Positions 1 through 8,806 are shown, counted from the stretch's first letter. The stretch is DNA of 64,000 bases from DATMRS01 sp035566015 (GCA_035566015.1 DATMRS010000007.1:48285-112284), one strand, 5' to 3'. The notes: generated by a model from the sequence alone, not told the origin. Made by a program: numbers and translations.

Positions 1-854
1 GGCTCCTTCAGCGGGCCGAGCAGCGGCTCCGCCCATTGCGCAAGACGATTCACGAAGCCGAGGTTGTCGATCGTCACCACCGACCGGCCGACCTCCGCCC
101 AGCAGCGCCGGGTCGCCTCGCCGGCGCGGGGGCCGGGTTCGCCGCCATGGCTCGGCAGCATCGTGATATGATCGGCGGGCACGCCCTCCGCCCGCAGCGC
201 CGCGACGACGGCGGCGAAGGAACTGCCCGACAGCCCCGGCCCCTCGTCCACGACAAAGTGGTGAAGCCCCGGCTCGCCCAGCCGCGCCCGCGCCGCCTCG
301 TCCAGCGCGATCCGCCGATCGAAGGGATGACCGATGGGCCGCACCGTCAGCGGCACCGGCGCGTCGAGCGCCGTCGCGACCATGGCGGCCAGCGAGCTGC
401 CGATGCTGCGTATCCCGACCACCTGCGGCCGCCCGCGAAGAACGATGCGCCGCGCGGCCTCGGCATAGGTTTCGGGATAGAGCGCATAAAAGGCATAGCC
501 TTCGGGCTGGCGAAGCGTGACGCGGGCTGGAAGATCGCCGGGACTGTCGATCGCCGGCAGGCGCGTCAGCGTCGAAAAGCCGCTCCCCCATGAGGCGATG
601 ACGGCACGCGCCAGCGCCATCGTGTCGCGCAACAGGTACGTTTCCGCCGATGAACCGCCATCGGCGCCATTCGCTTCGAAGGCGGCATCGGCCACGCCCT
701 GCGCGATCTGGCCCAGCAGGATGAAGGCGCCGACGAGCCGGCCGTGGCGCGCCACCCCCGCCGGCATCGCCTCCACCGCCCGGCATTCGCGCGCGACCCG
801 TGCCAACGCGATCGCGGGATCGCGTCGGCTGGCCTGATCGCCATAAACTATCAC
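1..854 (-). CDS. Phosphoribosyltransferase-like protein (3' end beyond window)
   Basis: An uninterrupted reading frame runs from a GTG at 854 off the left edge, about 284 codons. Residues about 201-212 (VVDEGPGLSGSS) match the PRPP-binding loop of type I phosphoribosyltransferases, and an earlier GIRSIGSSLAAM stretch (about 147-158) fits the first phosphate-binding turn of that fold. The start is placed at GTG 854 because it lies only 7 nt after the stop of the epimerase gene upstream, with GGAA just ahead, so the two are probably cotranslated. The overlapping ATG frame at 844 gives an Arg/Ser/Trp-rich shadow protein and was rejected. Substrate and exact family are not recognised. The context is a sugar-nucleotide and glycosyltransferase operon, so a role in that pathway is inferred. 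The domain call is moderately sure, the function unknown. Confidence 0.62.
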   Translation of the reverse strand, partial: MIVYGDQASRRDPAIALARVARECRAVEAMPAGVARHGRLVGAFILLGQIAQGVADAAFEANGADGGSSAETYLLRDTMALARAVIASWGSGFSTLTRLPAIDSPGDLPARVTLRQPEGYAFYALYPETYAEAARRIVLRGRPQVVGIRSIGSSLAAMVATALDAPVPLTVRPIGHPFDRRIALDEAARARLGEPGLHHFVVDEGPGLSGSSFAAVVAALRAEGVPADHITMLPSHGGEPGPRAGEATRRCWAEVGRSVVTIDNLGFVNRLAQWAEPLLGPLKE

Positions 855-861
855 ACCGGCG

Positions 862-1887
862 CTATTCCGCCGCGACGCTGATCTCGATCCGGTTCGGCCG
901 GGGCCGACGATCCCCGGCCCCGATTTCGCGCGCGAACCATTCGCATGTCGCCGCAAGGCCCTCGGCCAGGGGCACGCGCGGTTTCCAGCCGAGCAGGCTG
1001 CGCGCGCGGCCGATATCGGGCCGGCGGCGGCGCGGATCGTCGGTCGGCAAGGGCCGATGGACGACCGCGGCGCTGGTGCCGGTGAGCGCGATCACCCGCT
1101 CCAGCAGTTCGTTCACGGTCAGCTCGGTGGGATTGCCGAGATTGACCGGCTCCAGCCCGTCCATCTCGCACTCCGCCAGCCGGATCAGGCCGTCCACCAT
1201 GTCCGAGACGTAGCAGAAGCTGCGCGTCTGGGTGCCGTCGCCATAGATGGTGATATCGTCGCCGGTAAGCGCCTGACAGATGAGGTTGGAGATGACACGC
1301 CCGTCGTCGGGCTGCATCTGCGGCCCATAGGTGTTGAAGATACGCGCCACACGCACCGCCACGCGATCCATCCGCGCGAAATCGAAGGTCATCGCCTCAG
1401 CCGCGCGCTTGCCCTCGTCATAGCAGGCGCGCGGGCCGGTGCAGTTCACCCAGCCGCGATAATCCTCGCGTTGGGGATGCGATTCGGGATCGCCATAGAC
1501 CTCGCTGGTCGAGGTCAGCAGGAAACGCGCGCCCGCGCGCTCGGCGAGGTGGAGCAGACGGCTGGTGCCGACGACGTTCGTCAGCATCGTATGCTCGGGG
1601 TCGGCCTGATAATGCGGCGGCGACGCGGCGCAGGCGAGATTGTAGACGCGGCTGATCCGCCGCGCCTGATCGAGGACGGCGCGCGGCAGCGGCTTGACGA
1701 TATCCGCCTCGATGAAGGTGAAGCCCGGATGAAGTTGCAGCCTCCGCAGGTTCACCGGCCGCGAGGTCTGCAGATTGTCGAGGCAGAGCACCTCATGCCC
1801 CCGCGCCAGCAGCGCCTCGCACAGATGCGAGCCGATGAAGCCCGCCCCACCCGCTACGACTGTCAGGTTCTTCGTCCCGTTCGTCAT
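862..1887 (-). CDS. NAD-dependent epimerase/decarboxylase (UDP-glucuronate decarboxylase-like)
   Basis: A 341-residue extended SDR. The N-terminus carries the Rossmann motif GGAGFIGS (about residues 12-19), and the catalytic Tyr-x3-Lys lies in ACYDEGKRAAE, with the TSTSEVYGDP segment characteristic of UDP-glucuronic acid decarboxylases (UDP-xylose synthase). The family oxidises C4 of UDP-glucuronate, decarboxylates and re-reduces to give UDP-xylose in the cytoplasm; substrate here is inferred. It sits between a CgeB-like glycosyltransferase (30 nt upstream) and the PRTase-like gene (7 nt downstream), so it likely supplies a pentose donor for the glycosyltransferases of this operon. Length is typical. 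A related NDP-sugar epimerase specificity is the main alternative. Confidence 0.85.
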   Translation of the reverse strand: MTNGTKNLTVVAGGAGFIGSHLCEALLARGHEVLCLDNLQTSRPVNLRRLQLHPGFTFIEADIVKPLPRAVLDQARRISRVYNLACAASPPHYQADPEHTMLTNVVGTSRLLHLAERAGARFLLTSTSEVYGDPESHPQREDYRGWVNCTGPRACYDEGKRAAEAMTFDFARMDRVAVRVARIFNTYGPQMQPDDGRVISNLICQALTGDDITIYGDGTQTRSFCYVSDMVDGLIRLAECEMDGLEPVNLGNPTELTVNELLERVIALTGTSAAVVHRPLPTDDPRRRRPDIGRARSLLGWKPRVPLAEGLAATCEWFAREIGAGDRRPRPNRIEISVAAE

Positions 1888-1917
1888 CTTGTGGTTCCTC
1901 GTTTCTACGCTGGTCGG

Positions 1918-3027
1918 TCAACAGGCACGTGCGGGCGCCGGCGAGGCCAAGGCCGGCCGCGCCCGCTTTCGGGCAAGGGCGTCAAGAAGGGCGGTCTCCA
2001 GTTCGGCCGCACGATGGCCGGCACTATGCGCCGCGACGACCCGCGCGCGCGCCGCCCGGCCGATCGCGTCGGCGTCACTGTCGAGCGCATGCAGCACGTC
2101 GCGTCCGTCTTGTGCCAGGATGATCTCGCGGCCGGGCGCGAACAGCGCATCCAGCCCTTCCCATATGTCGGAAATGATCGGCGTGCCGCACGCCGCCGCC
2201 TCGAACAGCCGCACCGAGGGCGACCAGCCGGCGCGGATCATGTCGGCGCGGGTGACGTTCAGCGTGAAGCGCGACGCGCCGTAGAAGGCGGCATGATCGG
2301 CGGGCGGCAGATGCTCGATCCGCTCGACATTGGCTGGCCAATCGATATCGGCGGGATATTGCGGCCCGGCGACGACGAAGCGCAGGTCGGGCCGCGCGCG
2401 GGCGGGATCGAGCAGCAGCCGTTCGAGCGTCGGCTGCCGGTCGAGGCTGTAGGTGCCGAGATAGGAAAGATCCCAGCGTTTCTCGATATCGAGCGGCGGA
2501 TAGGCGGCGAGATCGACCGAGCAGAAGAGCGGCCGCGCGGCGGGCGAGCCATATTGGTTCTCGATGCGGCCGAGCGTCGGCCCGCCGGTGAAGGAAAGAT
2601 AGACGTCATAACCGGGGATGAGCGCCGGCGAGAGATAATCATGCTCGCCGCGCATCAGCTTCGCCAGCGTCACCGGCGTGTCGATATCGTAGAAGGCCGT
2701 GACACCCGCCGCGCGCGCCTGCACGAACCGGCCGACCGCCACGCCGTCGGGCACGTAGGAGCCGACGATCACCGCGTCGGCGGCGGCGATCTCCTCGCCC
2801 CATCGCTCCAGCTCGCCAAGGTCTGCATAGAAAGCGAGCCGGCAATAAGCGGGGTCGGTCATGTCGCGCTCGCAGGCGTACCAGGGCACGTCGCGTTCGA
2901 GGAACAGGATATCGTGGCCCCGCGCGGCGAAGGCGGCGAGGAGCGCGCGATAGGTGGTCGCGTGGCCGTTCCCCCAGGAGGAGGAGAGGCTCAGCCCCAG
3001 CACGACGAGGCGGAGCGGCCGGCTCAT
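1918..3027 (-). CDS. CgeB-like glycosyltransferase (copy 1 of 3)
   Basis: A 369-residue cytoplasmic protein with a GT-B fold pattern: an N-terminal SSSWGNGHATTYRALL segment where the nucleotide-binding domain begins, and a C-terminal acceptor/donor half with the E-x-A-A-C-G-T-P signature (FEAAACGTPIISD) found in CgeB/spore-maturation-type glycosyltransferases. Its start overlaps the stop of the upstream copy by 4 nt, indicating translational coupling. The N-terminus is visibly related to the next two genes (S-L-S/L-S-x-W-N-G followed by R-x-L/I-L), so the three look like a tandem duplication that has diverged. Donor and acceptor sugars cannot be told from sequence. No signal peptide or membrane segment is seen. 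Confidence 0.82.
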   Translation of the reverse strand: MSRPLRLVVLGLSLSSSWGNGHATTYRALLAAFAARGHDILFLERDVPWYACERDMTDPAYCRLAFYADLGELERWGEEIAAADAVIVGSYVPDGVAVGRFVQARAAGVTAFYDIDTPVTLAKLMRGEHDYLSPALIPGYDVYLSFTGGPTLGRIENQYGSPAARPLFCSVDLAAYPPLDIEKRWDLSYLGTYSLDRQPTLERLLLDPARARPDLRFVVAGPQYPADIDWPANVERIEHLPPADHAAFYGASRFTLNVTRADMIRAGWSPSVRLFEAAACGTPIISDIWEGLDALFAPGREIILAQDGRDVLHALDSDADAIGRAARARVVAAHSAGHRAAELETALLDALARKRARPALASPAPARAC

Positions 3028-4112
3028 GCCGCCTCCGCCCGGCGCGCGCGATGCGCCTTGAAGATCGCGTCCACCTGCGCGCCGCGCAGCGCATAGCTAT
3101 GCTCCGCCTCTACGCGCCGGCGCGCCGCCTCGCCGATGTGCCGCGCCCGTGCAGGCGTCAGCGCGGCGAGATGGTCGACGACGTCCTGCCCGTCGCGCGC
3201 GACCAGCACCTCCTCGTCGGGCTTCAGGAACATCTCGATCCCTTCCCACGCGTCGGTGATGAGACAGGCCGCCGCCCCCGCCGCCTCGAACACGCGCGTC
3301 GCGGGCGAGAAGCCGACCTCGGCCATGCTGTCGCGCGCGATATTGAGCACCGCGAGCGGCGTCGAATTGAAGGCGTTATGCTCGGTCGTATAGACATGTC
3401 CGCGATGGCGGACGTTCGGCGGCATCGCCTTGTCCTGCCAGCCATTGCCGCCGATCAGGAACTCGCGATCGGGCAGCTTCGCCGCCGGTTCGAGGAAGAA
3501 TTGCTCGACCCGCGCCTCGCGGTCGGGCAGCCGGTTGCCGAGGAAGGCGAGATCGGCGGCGAAAGCGGGATCGATTGTCGCGGGAAAATGCGTCGTCGGA
3601 TCGAGCGCATTATAGACGGGCACGCAGCGGGCCGCGCCGAACCCCTCATAGGCGCTGACGACGGGCGGCCCGCCGCCATAGGTGAGCACCATGTCGAGCG
3701 ACGGCAGCGCGCGCCGGACGGGATGGTCGGGATCGGCGCGCATCTCGTCGAGCGTCGCGGCCGCATCGACATCCCAGAAGACGCGGATCGCATCGTCGCG
3801 GCCGATCGAAAGGATGCCGTCGAGCAGTTCGGCGTCGAAAATGCCGACCCCGTTCGCCTTTATCAGGATATCGGCGTCCGCCGCCTCGGCCAGCGCCGCG
3901 CGCGCCGCCTCGATCGTCGCGGGATAGACGATCGAGCGCGCCCATTCGGGCGGTTCGATATCGCGATGCTGCTGGCGATCGAAGGCGTCGGGCTCGTAAA
4001 AGTCGATCCGGTATCCCCGCCAGGCAAGATCGCGCAGGATGCCACGATAATAAGTCGCCGCCCCATTCCAGTAGGACGAAAGCAGGCTGGACCCGAAAAA
4101 CGCGATCTTCAT
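3024..4112 (-). CDS. CgeB-like glycosyltransferase (copy 2 of 3)
   Basis: A 362-residue protein of the same GT-B/CgeB-like family as its neighbours. The N-terminus reads SSLLSSYWNGAATYYRG, and near the C-terminus RVFEAAGAAACLITDAW corresponds to the donor-binding E-x-A segment. The gene overlaps its neighbours on both sides by 4 nt (ATGA type), so it is an internal member of a polycistronic unit. It probably transfers a sugar to the same growing glycoside as the flanking copies; that is inference from paralogy and gene order. The canonical A-C-G-x-P motif is altered to A-A-A-C-L, unlike copies 1 and 3, which may mean a changed donor preference. Confidence 0.8.
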   Translation of the reverse strand: MKIAFFGSSLLSSYWNGAATYYRGILRDLAWRGYRIDFYEPDAFDRQQHRDIEPPEWARSIVYPATIEAARAALAEAADADILIKANGVGIFDAELLDGILSIGRDDAIRVFWDVDAAATLDEMRADPDHPVRRALPSLDMVLTYGGGPPVVSAYEGFGAARCVPVYNALDPTTHFPATIDPAFAADLAFLGNRLPDREARVEQFFLEPAAKLPDREFLIGGNGWQDKAMPPNVRHRGHVYTTEHNAFNSTPLAVLNIARDSMAEVGFSPATRVFEAAGAAACLITDAWEGIEMFLKPDEEVLVARDGQDVVDHLAALTPARARHIGEAARRRVEAEHSYALRGAQVDAIFKAHRARRAEAA

Positions 4113-5230
4113 GCGACACTCCTATGGGGAACAGGCGTGGCGGAAAGCTGCCCGACGATCGCAAGCAGCTCGTCGGCGCGATGCGCGCAGCTATGGCGGG
4201 CGCGGATCGTCGCCAGACCGCTGGCGACAAGCCATTTGCGCAGCGCGGCATCGCGGCGGAGATCGTTCAGGTAGCGCGTCATCTCCGCGCCGTCGCGCGC
4301 GACCAGATAGTCCTGGCCGGGGCGGAACAGATGCTCGCGATCCTCCCATGGCGCGGAGACGAGCGGGATGCCGCAGGCCAGCGCCTCGAACATGCGGATC
4401 GTCGGGATGCCCGGCAGGATCGTCGCATAATAACGGCGCGGAACATGCACCGTCGCCAGATGCCGCGCGAAGATCGCCGGCGCCTGCGCGTTGGGCGCCC
4501 AGCCATGATAGCGTGCGCCATATTGCGCGAGCATCGCCAGCGCCGGCACGGGATAGCGCACGCCATGGATGTCCAGCGGGAGGCCCGCGTCGCGCGCGGG
4601 GCGGAGCAGGAACGCCTCAATCTCGCGCGTCCGTTCGCCGTCGCCCCAATTGCCGATCCAGACAAGGCCGGCGCGTGCCTCTTCCTCCCCCTCCGCCGGC
4701 GGATGGAAATGGCGAAGGTCGGCCGCCTCATGCCAGGTCCAGACCTGATCGCCCCAGCCCCAGCGGCGATACACCTCCGCCAGCGCCTCGCCGAACGCCA
4801 GCACGCCGTCATAGCCCGAAAGATCGAACGCCCGGATCGCCTTGGGATCGCTCACCGCGCGATGATGCGTATCATGGAACAGCAAGCGGAAACGCGCGCC
4901 GCGCTTGCGAAGCCGGCCGAGCGCTGCAACCAGCCTTGGCTCGTTCCATTCGTGGACGATGACGAGATCGGCTCCGTCGACGAGCGCCGCGACGTCGCCC
5001 GCCGGATCATAGCCTTGCGAGCGGAGTTCGGGATAGGCGGCGCGATACGCCTCCAGGCCGGCGACCCCATGGTCCGCGAGCAGGTTGGCGAGGCTCCAGT
5101 TGCCGGTCGGCTCCAGCGCCAGCACGTCATGGCCCCTGGCGATCAATTCGCGCAGCACGCCACGCAGGAAATGGGCGTTGCCGTGATTCCAGCAGGACAG
5201 CAGCGAATGGGTGAAATAGACGATCCTCAT
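4109..5230 (-). CDS. CgeB-like glycosyltransferase (copy 3 of 3)
   Basis: A 373-residue GT-B type glycosyltransferase. It begins MRIVYFTHSLLSCWNHGNAH, the fullest version of the shared N-terminal motif, and carries RMFEALACGIPLVSAPW in the C-terminal half, the classic E-A-L-A-C-G-x-P donor-binding signature. It overlaps the preceding glycosyltransferase gene and the next copy by 4 nt each. Cytoplasmic; no transmembrane segment or signal peptide. It likely acts sequentially with the other glycosyltransferases on one acceptor. Specificity unknown. Confidence 0.82.
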   Translation of the reverse strand: MRIVYFTHSLLSCWNHGNAHFLRGVLRELIARGHDVLALEPTGNWSLANLLADHGVAGLEAYRAAYPELRSQGYDPAGDVAALVDGADLVIVHEWNEPRLVAALGRLRKRGARFRLLFHDTHHRAVSDPKAIRAFDLSGYDGVLAFGEALAEVYRRWGWGDQVWTWHEAADLRHFHPPAEGEEEARAGLVWIGNWGDGERTREIEAFLLRPARDAGLPLDIHGVRYPVPALAMLAQYGARYHGWAPNAQAPAIFARHLATVHVPRRYYATILPGIPTIRMFEALACGIPLVSAPWEDREHLFRPGQDYLVARDGAEMTRYLNDLRRDAALRKWLVASGLATIRARHSCAHRADELLAIVGQLSATPVPHRSVA

Positions 5231-6336
5231 GCCGCCGCCCTCGCCATGCGCCGGCCCTGGGCATCGTGATAGAGAGCGGCCATGCCGGCTGCCATCGCCT
5301 CGGGCGTATAGCGCGCCGCCCGCCGCCGGGCCGCTTCGCCCAGTGTCAGCCGCTGGCGCGCATCGCCGACAATCGCATCGACGGCGCGGGCCAGCGCCGC
5401 ATCGTCATCCGGCGACACGAAGGCCGCGACGCCGTCCCACAACTCGCGGAAGGTGGGGATATCGGACAGGACGAGCGCGCATCCCGCCGCCGCCGCTTCC
5501 AGCACCGCGAGGCCGAACGGCTCGTAACGGGCGGTCGAAACGAAGACGGGGCGCGGCGCGAGACAGGCGGCAAGCGCCACCTCGTCCAACTGGCCGAGCG
5601 GGTGGAGATGCTCGAAGCGGATTTCTTCCCCGTTGGGGCCGCGCGTGGCACCCGCCGCCTTGGTGAGGATGCCCAGCCGCCGGGCGGCGCGATCGATCGT
5701 CGCGACATTCTTGCTACGATCCCACAGCCGACCGGCGGTAAGCACGAAATCGTGCATCGCCGTATGCGCGAAGGGCAAGGGAGCCCGGCCGTTATGGACG
5801 ACGTGCGGACAGGCGGCGAGGCCATGCGCGCGCTGCGTCGCCTCGGCAAAGGCGCGGCTCGGCGCGACGACGACGTCCGCCTGCCGCAGCCCGGCCGCCG
5901 TCAACGCGCCGCGCCAGGCCAGATCGTCGGGCAGTGCGCCCTGCCCCTCCACCGCCTGCCACCATGTCGTGACGCAGCTATGCGCCACCGCGATCACCGG
6001 CGCGGTAAAGGCAGTCCCCGCCGCCAGCGCCGCCATATTGAGCTGCACCACATCGGAGCGGATATCGCCCGCCAGTTCGGCGATCCGGCGGCCGGCTTCC
6101 GCCACCGTCCCGGCATCCTCCGCCAGCCAGTCGAGCGCGAGGCCGGTTTCGATCAGCGTCGCCGCCGGGCAGGCACGAGCGGCGGCGCGCTGCGCCTCGG
6201 TCGGCGGCGGTCCCATCAGCGCGAGCGTGGTCCGAACGCCGAACGGCGCGAGAGTGCGGGCGAGATCGAGCGCATAGGTCCACACCCCGCCGACCGCATC
6301 GACGGTGAGCAGGACGTTGAGCTCGCGCGCGCTCAT
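5227..6336 (-). CDS. Glycosyltransferase family 4-like protein
   Basis: A 369-residue GT-B protein starting MSARELNVLLTVDAVGGVW. The start at 6336 is chosen because it overlaps the upstream epimerase stop (ATGA); the frame is open further upstream, but that extension is an Arg/Gly-rich shadow of the epimerase. Motifs: the glycine-rich N-terminal loop VDAVGGVWTYALDLAR, AHSCVTTWW in the middle, and the GT4 donor-binding motif PFGLAVLEAAAAGCALVLSD near the C-terminus, which retains the two E-x7-E-type carboxylates. It belongs to a different glycosyltransferase family from the three CgeB-like neighbours, so the operon encodes at least two linkage chemistries. Substrate unknown. Confidence 0.83.
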   Translation of the reverse strand: MSARELNVLLTVDAVGGVWTYALDLARTLAPFGVRTTLALMGPPPTEAQRAAARACPAATLIETGLALDWLAEDAGTVAEAGRRIAELAGDIRSDVVQLNMAALAAGTAFTAPVIAVAHSCVTTWWQAVEGQGALPDDLAWRGALTAAGLRQADVVVAPSRAFAEATQRAHGLAACPHVVHNGRAPLPFAHTAMHDFVLTAGRLWDRSKNVATIDRAARRLGILTKAAGATRGPNGEEIRFEHLHPLGQLDEVALAACLAPRPVFVSTARYEPFGLAVLEAAAAGCALVLSDIPTFRELWDGVAAFVSPDDDAALARAVDAIVGDARQRLTLGEAARRRAARYTPEAMAAGMAALYHDAQGRRMARAAA

Positions 6337-7415
6337 GCCGCCGCTCCCGCCTCGGCGGGCGCCGGTTTGCCGAGCCCGCGCTCCTCGGCGAGCCAATGAG
6401 CCAGCCGCGCCACGCCCGTTTTCCACGGCAGCCTCGCGCCAAGCCCCAGCGCCGCGTCGGCCGCGCGCGTGTCGGCGACGAAATAGCGCTGATCGCCCGC
6501 GCGCCAGTCCGAAAAACCCACTTCGATCGGGCGATCGAGCAGCATCGCCATATAATCGAGCAACTGGCGCAGGCTCACCGCATTGGCAGGGCCGCCGCCC
6601 AGATTGAAGGCGCGACCCTTCACCCGATCGATGTTCCGCCACATCGCCAGATAAGCGTCGACGGCGTCGGACACGTCGAGAATGTCACGCACCTGCCGGC
6701 CGTCGCCATAGAGGGTGATCGGCCGGCCTTCGAGCGCGCGGATCAGGAAATGGGCGACCCAGCCCTGATCCTCGGTTCCCATCTGCCGCTGTCCATAGAT
6801 GCAGCTCATCCGGAGCACCGCCATTGGCAGGCCGAAGCTGCGCGCATGATCGAGCACATATTGATCGGCCGCGCCCTTCGAACAGCCATAGGGCGTGTGG
6901 AAATCGAGAGGGCGCGCCTCACCGATACCATGATCGCGGATCGCGCGGTCGGCGGGGAGATAGGCGTCGCCCTCCTGCGCCAGATCCACATCGGCGAGAT
7001 CGCCGTAAACCTTGTTGGTCGAGGCGAAGACCAGCGGTACCGCCTCATCCCGCCGGCGCAGCGCGTCAAGCAGGTTGAACGTGCCGCCGACGTTGATATC
7101 GAAATCGGCGCGCGGGTCGGTCAGGCTGGTGGTGACGGCCACCTGCGCCGCCATGTGGAACACCGCCTTCACGCCGGCCACCGCTTCGGCGAGCCGCGCG
7201 CGATCGCGCATGTCGGCGACGATGCTCGTCACGCGCCGCGGATGACGTTTCTGGAGCCAGAGGAGATTGGCCTCGGTGCCGGGACGCAGCAGCGCGTCAT
7301 AGACTAGCACCTCTTGTCCCGCGCCCGCGAGGCGATCGGCGATGTTGCAGCCGATGAAGCCCGCGCCCCCCGTGACGAGGACGGGCCGGCGATCGCCAAC
7401 GGCCGCCGCGCTCAT
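6333..7415 (-). CDS. NAD-dependent nucleotide-sugar epimerase (SDR)
   Basis: A 360-residue extended SDR. Rossmann motif TGGAGFIGCNIADR near the N-terminus, S-T-N-K-V-Y-G-D active-site strand, and the catalytic Y-G-C-S-K (Tyr-x3-Lys) later; resembles CDP-paratose 2-epimerase/UDP-glucose 4-epimerase relatives. The start at 7415 (MSAAAVGDRRPVLVTGG) overlaps the stop of the upstream epimerase by 4 nt; a longer frame exists upstream but is a shadow of that gene. It probably generates one of the activated sugars used by the downstream glycosyltransferases. The exact reaction is not resolvable by eye. Confidence 0.83.
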   Translation of the reverse strand: MSAAAVGDRRPVLVTGGAGFIGCNIADRLAGAGQEVLVYDALLRPGTEANLLWLQKRHPRRVTSIVADMRDRARLAEAVAGVKAVFHMAAQVAVTTSLTDPRADFDINVGGTFNLLDALRRRDEAVPLVFASTNKVYGDLADVDLAQEGDAYLPADRAIRDHGIGEARPLDFHTPYGCSKGAADQYVLDHARSFGLPMAVLRMSCIYGQRQMGTEDQGWVAHFLIRALEGRPITLYGDGRQVRDILDVSDAVDAYLAMWRNIDRVKGRAFNLGGGPANAVSLRQLLDYMAMLLDRPIEVGFSDWRAGDQRYFVADTRAADAALGLGARLPWKTGVARLAHWLAEERGLGKPAPAEAGAAA

Positions 7416-8530
7416 GCGACGAGCCCCCGCGCTTCGAGTTCCGCGCGCGCCTCGCCCACCCGGTCCTCGGCGGTCTGCCGCGCGACCCACTCGACCAGTT
7501 CGGCAAGTCCGTCGTCGAAATCCTGCCGCGCGCGAAAGCCTAATTGCTCGGCCGTCTTGGTGGTGTCGCAAAAGCAGTGGCGGATATCGCCGACGCGCGC
7601 CTTGCCGACGATTTCGGGCTCGATATGATTGCGCCCCATCGCCCTCGCCAGCGCGATCGCGACCTCGTTGATCGAACGATCCTCGCCCGATCCGACGTTG
7701 AACGTCTCGCCCGCGGCCTGCGGCAATTCCAGTGCGTCGGCGAAGGCACGCGCGACGTCGCTGACATGCACGAAATCGCGACGCTGCTCGCCATCCTCGA
7801 AGATCAGCGGCTGCTGCCCGTTCAGCAGGCGCGAGGCGAAGATCGCGAGCACGCCCGTATAGGGATTGGAAAGCGCCTGCCCCGATCCGTAGACGTTGAA
7901 CAGGCGCAGGCACACCGCCTCGATCCCATAGGGCTTGCCCATGATGTGCGTCGCGCATTCCTGCACATATTTGTTGAGCGCATAGATGGAGGCGAGATTG
8001 GGGCGCTTCCATTCGGGCGTCGCAACGGCCGTCAGCGGCCGTCCGGCCTCGTCGCAAGGGTCCCAGTTGCGCTGATGATCGCGCAAGGTGCGCCGTTCGG
8101 CATTTTCGACGAGCCGCCCGTCGGCATCGCGATACAGGCCCTCGCCATAGATGCTCATCGACGAGGCGGTGACGACGCGCCGCACGGGGCGGTCGATCAG
8201 CGTCTCGAAGAGGACGGCGGTGCCGACGTCGTTCACCGACGTATAGCGTTCGACCGCATACATGGACTGGCCGACGCCGACTTCCGCCGCGAGATGGATC
8301 ACGCTGTCGACGCCATCCAGCGCCCGTGCGACCGCCGCGCCGTCGCGAATGTCGGCGCGGACAAGCTCGACCTCGGACGACAGCGCCTCGGGCCTCTCGC
8401 CATCGCCATCGCCATGGACTTGCGGAATGAGGCTGTCGAGCACGCGGACCTCATGTCCCCGGCGCAACAGCTCGTCCGCCACCACGCGTCCGATGAAACC
8501 AGCGCCGCCTGTTATCAGGACTCTCTCCAC
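7412..8530 (-). CDS. NAD-dependent nucleotide-sugar epimerase (first gene of leftward operon)
   Basis: A 372-residue extended SDR with TGGAGFIGRVVADELL at the N-terminus, the strand ASSMSIYGEG and a catalytic Y-A-L-N-K (Tyr-x3-Lys). It resembles dTDP-L-rhamnose 4-epimerase/UDP-glucose 4-epimerase type enzymes. The start is placed at GTG 8530 because AGGAAAG lies 3 nt upstream and the Rossmann strand begins directly after it (V-E-R-V-L-I-T-G-G); a start at 8584 would add 18 residues with no family resemblance. It leads the leftward operon, facing the divergent histidine phosphatase operon across an AT-rich region. Substrate unknown. Confidence 0.83.
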   Translation of the reverse strand: MERVLITGGAGFIGRVVADELLRRGHEVRVLDSLIPQVHGDGDGERPEALSSEVELVRADIRDGAAVARALDGVDSVIHLAAEVGVGQSMYAVERYTSVNDVGTAVLFETLIDRPVRRVVTASSMSIYGEGLYRDADGRLVENAERRTLRDHQRNWDPCDEAGRPLTAVATPEWKRPNLASIYALNKYVQECATHIMGKPYGIEAVCLRLFNVYGSGQALSNPYTGVLAIFASRLLNGQQPLIFEDGEQRRDFVHVSDVARAFADALELPQAAGETFNVGSGEDRSINEVAIALARAMGRNHIEPEIVGKARVGDIRHCFCDTTKTAEQLGFRARQDFDDGLAELVEWVARQTAEDRVGEARAELEARGLVA

Positions 8531-8806
8531 AATCTTTCCTCTTCGGACGAATGTTGCACAGACGATATAAATGGAACTTTCCATTCATATCACTGAGATC
8601 CATAAAGAAGAGCCTCGTTACGCGAGTCATTCGTTTCGCATGAGGCGACGCATTAACTTATGCTTCTTCATCTTTGTTCCGACTTATCCAGGCTATTTAC
8701 AAAATTTTGACCCGTTACCGTCGCGGTACAAGTTTTTATGGAACTCGGCACAAGTTAAGCGGTTCCCGATAGCTATGTTGAACCTTCGCCTGATCTTCCG
8801 CCGCTT
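8531..8806. promoter_or_regulatory. AT-rich divergent control region of the glycoside operons
   Basis: This 276-bp gap separates the leftward and rightward operons and is clearly more AT-rich than the coding sequence around it. It holds an ECF-type promoter-like site for the rightward operon (8740-8764), a weaker GGAAC-N17-AGTT candidate on the minus strand (8680 to 8655) for the leftward operon, and a perfect TACCG-tcg-CGGTA palindrome at 8716-8728. No coding frame with convincing composition is present. The regulatory role is inferred from position and these motifs. Confidence 0.55.
8740..8764 (+). promoter_or_regulatory. ECF/EcfG-type promoter-like site upstream of histidine phosphatase gene
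   Basis: GGAAC (8740-8744), a 16-nt spacer and GGTT (8761-8764), close to the alphaproteobacterial EcfG consensus GGAAC-N16/17-CGTT. It ends 42 nt before the ATG at 8807, a normal distance. The site continues as GGTTCC, so the opposite strand also reads GGAAC-N16-AGTT; bidirectional use is possible. The same pattern occurs before genes at 21657 and 23631, and GGAAC-N16-CGTA before 21938. Confidence 0.5.

Noticed and set aside
1057..3096. A 679-codon plus-strand frame opposite the epimerase and glycosyltransferase genes
   Set aside because: Shadow of the minus-strand genes; no domain recognisable, and the minus-strand frames have overlapping starts and known motifs.
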